Positions 56,244 to 64,000 of a stretch of 64,000 bases of DNA are shown here, in pieces. Source of the DNA: Chamaecrista fasciculata (taxonomy: Eukaryota; Streptophyta; Magnoliopsida; Fabales; Fabaceae); the NCBI GenBank assembly GCA_003254925.1, contig QANZ01034302.1, positions 26,067 through 90,066 of the forward strand. Reading direction: 5' to 3'. Position numbers and translations under genes: made by a program. Position 1 is the first letter of the stretch. Each line of letters opens with the position of its first letter. The notes under the pieces were generated by a model. The model saw nothing but the letters and a program-made list of their open reading frames with translations. It had not been told where the DNA came from and made no database searches.

Positions 56244-56779
56244 AAAAATAAAGGGTAAATTACACTTTGGTACCCTGAGGTATGGATCGATTCCACTTTG
56301 GTACCCAGTTCTTTCAAAACTGACATTTTAGTACCATGTTCTATTTGTCATTAACACTTTGGTACCAAAAACTCTATCCGTTACATTTTGACGAAAAAAA
56401 GAACATACAAGTCACGTGCATTTCAAAAATACAAAATTCACCATCCTAAACTCAGATTTCACGATTCAACTTCAAAAAAACACGAAATCCTTTGCGTTCA
56501 AGTACATGTTGAATCGTGATATTTGGAGGCTGAATCGTGTTTTTTAAAGGCTAAAAGTGAAATGAGTTTAAGATGATGGATTTCATGATTTTTTTTATCT
56601 TGCACATGACCTGTATGTGCTTTTTTACGTCAAGAGGCAACGGAAAAAAAAAAATTGAGTACCAAAGTCCTAACAACGGATAGGACAGAGACCAAAATAT
56701 CACTTTTGAAAGAACATGGTACTAAAGTGAAACTGGTCCATATCTCAAAGTACCAAAATATAATTTACTCAAAAATGAA
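56244..56779. mobile_element. fold-back MULE-type MITE, TTTGGTACC family, copy 4
   Basis: The element 56253-56770 starts GGGTAAATTACACTTTGG and ends TATAATTTACTC. The flanking 9-mers AAAAATAAA and AAAAATGAA match at 8 of 9. The arms are more diverged than in copy 2. The interior has an inverted CACGATTCAAC/GTTGAATCGTG pair and TACAAGTCACGTGCA/TGCACATGACCTGTA. Confidence 0.82.
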
Positions 56780-56908
56780 ATTGATCGAAATATGAAACAT
56801 TAAACATAAAATTGACTATAAAAAAACATTGAAGATAAAATTAACATTTTTCATAAAAAAAAAGAAGATAAAATTAACATTTAGGAATCAAAATGATACT
56901 TTTGCCTT

Positions 56909-58168
56909 GTGACAAAAAACTAATCGATCAAATTAAAAAAATCTGTCACAATATTTATTTTAAATTTTTATATAAGTTGAAAGAAAACTTATTATTATAT
57001 CTCAATTCTTAAATTAAAATTAATTGTTTTTATGAAACAAAAGATTTTCCTTCCTTCTTATCCTTCTAAGCATGACAATAGAATTCAGGAAAAAAAACAT
57101 GACAATGGAGTAGCTTCTGATGCTAGAAGACTAGCTAGAACAATTTTTTTTTAAAAAAATCTTTTAATTAAAAAAAGATAAATAAAATAATAATTTAATA
57201 AACATTAAATTTTAAATTAAATCAAGAAAATACCTATTTAGTCATTCAATTATTCACTTTTTTTAGTTTTCCAGCTAATGCATTAAGCCATTAATGTACA
57301 CCTACTCCTTTCACAAATTTTTATTGGAATAAAAGAATAAAAAGAATATGAAACGTGGCATAATTTTATTGCTCAAATGTCCAACTTATGAGTTTAATGA
57401 TACAGGATAGCACACTGGATAATAACTCAGCCAGCAGTGGATAAGTGTTGCCACGTCTATCCACCTATATTTCTTTACTTGCAAAATTCACTCTAAAAGT
57501 CTAAATTTTACAAATAAGAGTGAAAAAGAAATGTGAGCTTTTTTAGTCTTTATCTTGTTATTTTTATACTAAAATTGAATTATTAATTATTTTTATTCTT
57601 TTTTTTAATCTTATTAGACTTAAAGTGCTGTTATTTTTAATTTTATAAAATTTTATAAAAATCATTTTTTAAAAAAATTAAACAACATAATATTACCTTT
57701 TTTTATTATAATTAAAACTTTGAAATAAAAAGAATAAACTAATAAGAAACGGTTTAATCTATAAAAGGTACAAACAATATACTTTTAATCCTTTTTAGAG
57801 TATATACATAAATATCGTTGAGTTCTTTTATGAGTTAAATAATATATGTCGTTTGAATATTTTAAAAATTAAATTATATATTTTAATTTTAAAAAATTGA
57901 GTTATCAATTTGATATTTTTCAAAGATCAAATGATTATTTACTCAATAAAAAATTAAAATCATTTTTAAATTTAAAAATTGATAAAAACAGTTAATCTTT
58001 ACTATAAATTCATCAATTATATGATATTTGTACTGAAATAAATAAATATATTCTCTCTTCTGTAATTAATTACAAAAAATCATTCTCATATATTTTACTT
58101 TTATGTTTTTAATAACAGAAATAAGAATTCTATAAACAAAAATATAAATAATTTTGTATAAATCTTGT
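56909..58168. other. AT-rich intergenic, nothing identified
   Basis: Very AT-rich with many A- and T-runs. I see no gene, complete repeat or RNA gene. Confidence 0.5.
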
Positions 58169-60439
58169 TAAATTGATGGCCTAAATCTCAAATTTGTCCC
58201 TTATGCATAGAGTAGGTTTCAAATCGATTCCTTATCTTTCATTTGTTTCATATTAGTCCTATACATTTTCATGATTTTTCAAATCGGTCTAATAAATACT
58301 TGATACAGTCATATTTCTTTTATTTCAAGCTCAAATACGACGATTTTAGAGTTACAAGTTTCTTTTTATGAGTATTTTAGGACCATAAACAAACAAGGTC
58401 AAACAGAGTCTTTCTAGCCAAAAAAAAAGGTCAAATAGAGTCTCAAAAGTAGGTAACTCATTCCACGGTCAAACAAGTGAAATTTGTTATATCTTTCTCG
58501 TTTAAAGTCCGAATGCGACAAATTTGAAGTTATGTGCTAACTCTTGAAGAGTTCTTTCTCTGCCCAGTTAAGATCGATAACAAATGAGGTCAAATCAGAT
58601 CTCGAAAGTATTTTTAGGACCAATTTGAAATATCATAAAAACATATAAGACCAATTAAAACAAATAAAAAATAAGAGGTCAATTTAAAGGGTCAGTTCGT
58701 TTCCGTTTTTTTTAAAATTTGTTTTGATTATAATCATGGTTTGATTATATTCAAATTTGATTATTTTTGTAGTGGTGTTTGGATGATTGTTGATTATTTG
58801 GTGTGAAATTATTAAAATGGGTATGTAATGATTGTGGTAGGTGGATAAAAAGTAAGGAAATTGATAAATTGTATAGGGGTATAAATGGAAGAAAAAGTTA
58901 GAAAAAGTAAGGTGTGATTTGATTATAATAAAAGTGTGTTTGGATGTGATTGTTGCTTTGAAAAAACAACAAAAATGTTACTGTTTGCCTTGAAAAGCGT
59001 GAAATCTTGATTATTTTTGTGAGTAGGTTGGGGGATGTTTTTTCGAATCGGTGCACCGTTTCATTTTTTGCCTACGAAACGGTGCACCAACAAGGATTAA
59101 AGTGTCTTCTACTTGTCAAATTCGGTGCACCAGCGAAGAAAATCGGTGCACCGATTCGCATCAGATGAGAGGGAATGTTAAAACTTGTCCGGACCCGAAA
59201 AAACAATCCAATTTAGCTTATTTCTCTCATCTCTCGTCACTCTCCCTCTCTCATCTCTCGTCACTCTCCCTCTCTCTCATCTCTTGGCACCGTATACTCA
59301 AACCCATCAAGCAACACAGGCCTAGCGACACCCATCGGAATTTGCACATAACCCACCGGCATTTCACAGCACTGCCCTAAAATTGAATCGTAATCAAACC
59401 CATCCAACAACAAAGACTGAAGAGATCCCATTCATTCTCTCGGCTGTTCCTCTTTCCGTCATCTCTCTCTCCGCCCATAGCGGCGACGACCACGATGGTG
59501 CCCACATCTCTGTCTCGTCATCTCGTCATCTCTGTCTCCTCATCTCTTTCTCGTCATCTCTGTCTCCGCCCACAGCGGCCACAACAACGACGGCGCGATG
59601 AAACTTAAGAGTTAAAAGTTTTTTGTTGTCTGATTATCTATTATTTGCTAACAGTTGATTTTGAAGTTTAATTGACTCTACTTGCACTTTAATCTTGAAT
59701 TGGTTTTCACAGAACCCAAATCCAAATTCCAAACCCATAAACACAGAACCCAAATCTCTAATCTCTACTTTCTTTCGATAAACACAGAACCCATAAACAC
59801 AGAACCATAAACACAGAACCCATAACAGTTGATTGAAACTCCGGCAACGTCGTGTTCCCGATGACGAAGTTTACAACATCAATGATGTTCACAACCTCCT
59901 CGCCGACCACCATTCTCTTCGCTTCCTGTTCACAGCGTCGTGTTCCCAGAACAGAGAAATCGAAGAACATATGTCTGAGTAGAAATTTACTTTTTAGTTC
60001 TTAAAAATGTCTTCAAATTACAGTTTGGTCCCTCTTTCTTTCAAATTGGGAGTCAAATGCATAGAAAAATAATAACTAGGGTGTTAAAATGATATTTCAG
60101 TTCTAAATTATTTGGGCAAAATAACATTTTAGCCCAAACACAAAAATGGATATTTACAAACTGACCCAATTTTAAAGTTAATGACAATTTTGCCCTTTGT
60201 GATTGGGGATTGATTGTATTAGAGTATAGGTAATTATAGGTTTATGTATAGGGGTATAAGTGTAATTGAGTGTGTTTGATTATTAGAAAATCATGATTAT
60301 AATTGAATCAGGAAAAAAACATAAACGAACATGTTTATTTTGATTATAATCAAAACAGATTATAATCAAAACGGAAACGAACTGGGCCAAAATCTACCCA
60401 TACATAAGGGACCAATACGAGACTTTGGCCTAAATTAAT
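58169..60439. mobile_element. large fold-back element (TTTGGTCCC family), 2.25 kb, with nested element
   Basis: The element 58178-60430 starts GGCCTAAATCTCAAATTTG. Its right end read on the minus strand is GGCCAAAGTCTCGTATTGG, then GTCCCTTATG on both sides. The flanking 9-mers TAAATTGAT and TAAATTAAT match at 8 of 9. The left interior (58178-58680) matches the truncated copy at 20681. Most of the body is a second, nested TIR element (58689-60388). Confidence 0.8.
58689..60388. mobile_element. nested TIR element with GC-rich cargo
   Basis: The left end GGGTCAGTTCGTTTCCGTTT and the right end, read on the minus strand, GGCCCAGTTCGTTTCCGTTT are near-identical inverted repeats, followed on both sides by GATTATAATC words. 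Only AAA is shared outside the ends, so the superfamily is uncertain (possibly PIF/Harbinger-like). The interior 59041-59970 is distinctly GC-richer. It has four GGTGCACC words (59051-59156), CTCATCTCTCGTCACTC tandem words (59227-59280), CACAGAACCCA repeats (about 59710-59820) and short frames. It may carry captured host sequence; I recognise no protein. Confidence 0.65.
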
Positions 60440-60535
60440 TTATTTCAATCCTCGCCTCGATCATAGCACGCATTTCTAAAATTCAGGGATAACAAAAAAA
60501 GATAACAAACTCGCGCAAACAAACAATCTGAAACC

Positions 60536-60583
60536 GACACGTGTCAGTCCGCCCTTCGCTTCCGTTTCCTCCTATAAATAACC
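60536..60583 (+). promoter_or_regulatory. promoter of mitochondrial carrier: G-box and TATA box
   Basis: GACACGTGTC (60537-60546), a palindromic G-box/ABRE-type element, lies about 30 bases upstream of a clean TATA box (CTATAAATA, 60572-60580). Transcription would start near 60605-60615, giving a leader of about 450 bases before the carrier ATG. Confidence 0.65.
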
Positions 60584-60620
60584 CCTTCCGGTAGCCCAAT
60601 CTACACTCTCGGTATCACAC

Positions 60621-60729
60621 ATGTTCTTCTTCACTCTGCCTACGTTCTTCACTGATGGCTAAAATTTTCCGGCCAGATTTCAATTTTCCGTCGCCGGAGA
60701 TGACGACGGCGATGAAAATTCCGGTATGA
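60621..60729 (+). promoter_or_regulatory. two overlapping upstream ORFs in the carrier leader
   Basis: uORF1 is ATG 60621 to TAA 60662 (13 codons, MFFFTLPTFFTDG). uORF2 is ATG 60655 to TGA 60729 (24 codons, MAKIFRPDFNFPSPEMTTAM then KIPV), overlapping uORF1 in another frame. Both lie upstream of the main ATG at 61062. A GTATGA donor-like site at 60724 could instead mark a leader intron, which would remove the end of uORF2. Confidence 0.55.
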
Positions 60730-61061
60730 CTCCGTCGTGACACCCCTGTTTGTTTTCATAGAAATGCTAGATCTGTTCATTGTAGCACACGTCCGATCCA
60801 AAACCTGGTTATTCCACAAGAGGAAAAAACCCTGTTCATTTCGTTGATTGATTCCTTCTGATGTGTATTTTATGTCATTTTGTTGCTAATTGTACAGCTT
60901 ACAGTTAGATTTTTCGGTAATTTTTCGTTTTTTTTTTTGGTTTCCCTTTGTAATTTGTAAAGTTAGGGTTGTAGACGATGTAGGAATTAAGAGAAATCTG
61001 AAGAAGAAACTAGGTTTTGTATATTATTCGATCGGCTGAAACTTGTGCGAAAGTGGCGAAG

Positions 61062-62144
61062 ATGAGTTTGAGTGCGGCCGAGGAAGAATCTAGCCAAGAA
61101 ATTCATATCCCGGCCGATATTGATTGGGAAATGCTTGATAAATCGAGGTTTTTCTTCCTCGGTGCTGCTCTATTCTCAGGGGTTTCTGCTGCTCTCTACC
61201 CTGTGGTAGTGTTGAAAACACGGCAGCAAGTAGCTCAATCCCAAGTTTCTTGCATCAAAACTGCATTCTCATTGGTTAGGCATGAGGGATTTCGAGCATT
61301 GTATAGAGGATTTGGGACTTCTTTGATGGGTACAATCCCAGCTCGAGCACTATACATGGCTTCCTTGGAAGTAACTAAGAGTAATGTAGGAACTGCTATA
61401 GTTAGGCTAGGACTTGCAGAACCAACTGCATCTGTAATTGCCAATGCAGCTGCAGGGTTAAGTGCAGCCATGGCGGCTCAACTTGTATGGACCCCAATTG
61501 ACGTTGTGAGCCAGAGGCTTATGGTCCAAGGTGGTGGTTCTAATCCTAAGGCTAATAATTCATCTTCACGCCAATACATCAATGGGATTGATGCCTTCAG
61601 GAAAATTCTTAACACAGATGGTCCCAGAGGCTTGTATAGAGGATTTGGGATCTCCATTTTGACTTATGCACCTTCAAATGCAGTTTGGTGGGCTTCTTAC
61701 TCTGTCACACAAAGGCTAATTTGGGGTGGAGTTGGGTACTACTACCTGCGCAAGAAAGATAATAATGATGAGAAAAGCAACAATAATAATGCTGCTGTTG
61801 CTGCTACATCTAGTAGTAACACTTTGAGGCCAGATTCAAAAACAGTAATGGCAGTTCAAGGAGTTAGTGCAGCAATGGCTGGTGGTTTTTCTGCTTTGAT
61901 AACCATGCCTCTTGATACTATCAAAACTAGACTTCAGGTCTTGGACGGCGACGAAAATGGCAGCCGGCGAGGACCGACGGTTATGCAGACGGTGAGGAAT
62001 CTGGTTAAGGAAGGTGGTTGGATGGCTTGTTATAGAGGGTTGGGACCAAGATGGGCTTCCATGTCAATGTCTGCAACAACAATGATCACTACCTATGAGT
62101 TCCTAAAGCGGCTTTCTACCAAAAGCCAGGAGGTTTTGACATGA
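61062..62144 (+). CDS. mitochondrial carrier family protein, SLC25A44-like
   Basis: An intronless 360-aa protein starting MSLSAAEEESSQEIHIPADI. An in-frame ATG 15 codons upstream is possible, but MSL matches Arabidopsis relatives (At1g72820 type). Three tandem carrier repeats are visible. The first has the signature as ALYPVVVLKTRQQV (the usual acidic residue replaced by V). The second is WTPIDVVSQRLMVQ. The third is the canonical MPLDTIKTRLQV. Each is followed by an amphipathic YRGFG/CYRGLG motif. A low-complexity N/A/S loop (KSNNNNAAVAATSSSN) lies before repeat 3. The protein should sit in the mitochondrial inner membrane. Animal SLC25A44 transports branched-chain amino acids, but the plant substrate is not established. 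The gene is intact, with an upstream G-box/TATA promoter and two uORFs. Confidence 0.95.
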   Translation: MSLSAAEEESSQEIHIPADIDWEMLDKSRFFFLGAALFSGVSAALYPVVVLKTRQQVAQSQVSCIKTAFSLVRHEGFRALYRGFGTSLMGTIPARALYMASLEVTKSNVGTAIVRLGLAEPTASVIANAAAGLSAAMAAQLVWTPIDVVSQRLMVQGGGSNPKANNSSSRQYINGIDAFRKILNTDGPRGLYRGFGISILTYAPSNAVWWASYSVTQRLIWGGVGYYYLRKKDNNDEKSNNNNAAVAATSSSNTLRPDSKTVMAVQGVSAAMAGGFSALITMPLDTIKTRLQVLDGDENGSRRGPTVMQTVRNLVKEGGWMACYRGLGPRWASMSMSATTMITTYEFLKRLSTKSQEVLT

Positions 62145-64000
62145 TAAAAGAATAGAGAACTTAGAAGAAAGAATAACAAACAGAGAAAACGATTATCCCC
62201 TCTTCTCCTTGTGTAAACAACACTCTTGTCATTTTCTCTTGCTCATGTTTTCCACTCCTTTTTGGCTTTTTCATCTTTTTCTTGCCAGCATGATTACTGC
62301 TTGATATATATATATATATTGAAAATAAAATTACCTTCTAGCACACCCTTGTTTGTTTTTGTCTCAGTTTATTTTAGTATAAATTAATGATTAGTATCTA
62401 GAAAATGATAAATGTCACAATTATTCCCTGAAAAATATAATTATAATAAGTTAAATCTCTTTATTAAAACATTAATTTAAACTTAACAACAAATATAATT
62501 TTTTAATCTCAGTCCTTTATTGAGAAAGTATTCTTTGACTTTATTTAGTGACGTCTCTAACTTGATAAATAAAGTATTCTTTGAAAATAATACATATTTC
62601 TAAACTCATCATATTTAAACTTGAAATAAGATAAATATGACTATATTCAATAGTTTATGATCAAACTGAAACATTTTTTGCAACACTTAGAACCAATTTG
62701 TTCATTTTGAAATATAAATGACCAAAATGAAACATTAGGACATACATTTAGGATTAAAATGACCCTTTAACCAAATTTAAAATTACTTAATTACATAAGA
62801 TTTGTCAATACATTTCAATTGTTATTCTCAAAAAGAATGATCAATTGATTATAATTGTATATTTTAAGAATGATCAAAAAGAATGAAAATTTGTAAATAC
62901 TTAAATAGTATAATTTTATCTTTTATAGACTAGATTGAGACATTTGTCATCAAGAAATGAAATCATTAATTTTTATTTTATTTTATTATCTGATTCAACT
63001 AGAATTGGAACTTGGATATTCTGACCCACTCTGGTTTCAGAATTCAGAGCTGCGTAAGCAATGCTCATACTTTAATCTCTCTGGTTTTCAGTTTTCAAAG
63101 CTGTTTAGTTGTAATTAGGAGTAACAACCTTAGAATCCTGTATAACCAAAAGGAAGTATATAGCTCTAACTCTTAATTATTGCATCATATTATGATATTC
63201 TAATATGATTATTTAAAAAAAATATCTTTCACTTGTTAAAAAAGTTTGAATTTTCCATAACACAAATATAACCTAATAACCTACTGATTAACGCCAAAGT
63301 TGAGTTTAGGAGCCACTAATTAGTAATTATGTCAACCTTTGGATTTTTTGTTTTTCTTTCCATGAATTTTAGGACTGGGAATTTTTGTTTTTTTGTGGTG
63401 GCTAATGCCTAATGGGGACAAATAATAGTTATCTTTTTTCTGTCTGCATTATCTGTAGTGGATAACTTTAGTTGAATGGTGGGACCATCAGGTACCAACA
63501 TGCATTTAGTTGGGTGGGTCAATTGGGAATGGGCTTATTAATTTATTCAATGAAAAAAAATATTTTGTCTTGTCTTTCTTTATAATTTTTTTATGAAATA
63601 AATAGTATAATAATAAATTAAAGAATATAATTTAATCTTTAAAAATTTCAAATATTGAAATATATTTATTATTAAAATATTAAAATATATAATTTATCTT
63701 TAAAAATTTCAAATAACATATTTGATAATTATTTTATAGACTAAAGAATATATCATTTGATTCTTTTAAAAAATTAAAGAATATACCATTTGAATCTTTT
63801 AGAGATTAAATTGTATATTTTAATTTTTTAAGATCGAGTTGTCAACTCAATAATTTTTTAAAAATTAAATTATTAACTTTGTCAATATGATTTTATATAT
63901 TAAGTTATAATAATTAGATCATAACAATCAAATTTTATAATAAAATTAATAAACTCATCTAAGTTTAGTTCTTCACAAAATTGAATTATTTTTTTTTTTG
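62145..64000. other. 3' flank and AT-rich intergenic
   Basis: The carrier 3' UTR probably ends near 62330 (AATAAA-like GAAAATAAAATT at 62322). 62390-62965 is an eroded fold-back element of the 28423 family, holding part of a TTATTTTAGTCC-family arm at 62515-62773. The rest is AT-rich, and I see no gene to the end of the window. Confidence 0.5.

Larger units (their letters stand above)
54998..56908. mobile_element. fold-back element (GGCAAAAGTACC family) hosting two MULE-type MITEs
   Basis: The left arm GGTAAAAGTACCATTTTATT and right arm AAAATGATACTTTTGCC are complementary and match 50373-50753 and 48525-48882. Interior words (ACACCAATTGTCAATTTCG, CTAATGTTTAATATTTTGATCA and complements) support this. 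It is interrupted by 55138-56057 and 56253-56770, each with its own target duplication, so it is the oldest layer here. Confidence 0.7.

Noticed and set aside
61017..61061. Fifteen-codon N-terminal extension of the carrier
   Set aside because: The homologue-like start MSLSAAEEE is at 61062. The upstream ATG is probably leader, though it cannot be excluded.
21389..62144. Idea of a functional mitochondrial gene cluster (E2, TIM23, carrier)
   Set aside because: The genes are on different strands, separated by many kilobases of transposons and unrelated genes, with no shared regulatory motif. Chance neighbourhood is the simpler reading.

Overview
The window is eukaryotic nuclear DNA from a flowering plant, most likely a eudicot. 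The sequence is AT-rich. Genes have many GT-AG introns, and the proteins are plant types: a mitochondrial pyruvate dehydrogenase E2, TIM23, an SLC25A44-like carrier, a USP/kinase RLCK, an L18a-like membrane protein and FAR1-type remnants. The transposons are plant types too (Ty1/copia, hAT, MULE, Tourist/Harbinger, SINE, LINE). I do not assign a species. There are three patches of undetermined bases (18650, 29732, 44890-44913).

Layout. 1-5.7 kb is a graveyard of gene fragments (receptor-kinase exons, a pectin acetylesterase exon, duplicated coiled-coil-like exons). A 1.97-kb hAT element with a clean 8-bp target duplication sits in the old receptor-kinase intron. 5.7-14.0 kb is a decayed Ty1/copia element on the minus strand with one full 2.1-kb LTR and one truncated LTR. 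Its full LTR abuts the C-terminal half of a broken FAR1-related (FRS) gene (13.98-14.66 kb). 14.7-21.3 kb is AT-rich and gene-poor, with fold-back elements. 21.4-29.3 kb carries a complete 19-exon mitochondrial PDH-E2 gene on the plus strand. 31-32.8 kb has a SINE and an intronless TIM23 gene (minus). 34.6 kb holds a possible small-peptide exon (minus). 36.0-43.3 kb is an eight-exon USP-domain/coiled-coil/protein-kinase gene (minus) whose introns hold a 55-bp minisatellite and several transposons. 43.4-48.4 kb is transposon-rich and includes a solo LTR nested in a hAT element. 49.0-52.7 kb is a three-exon L18a-like membrane-protein gene (plus) whose second intron is almost entirely nested transposons. 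53-60.4 kb is AT-rich with nested fold-back elements. 60.5-62.1 kb is an intronless-CDS mitochondrial carrier gene (plus) with two upstream ORFs.

The intact genes are not an operon or cluster. Three products (PDH-E2, TIM23, SLC25A44-like carrier) act in mitochondria, but nothing here shows that this is more than chance.

The strongest structural theme is a dense set of non-autonomous fold-back elements with long inverted ends of the type TTTGGTACC or TTTGGTCCC. Many are flanked by 9-bp direct repeats typical of Mutator-like transposition. They lie between and inside the genes and are repeatedly nested. I found no convincing new defence or metabolic system. The most original candidates are this fold-back family set, with sequence-carrying members, and a possible CTNIP/SCREW-like peptide exon.
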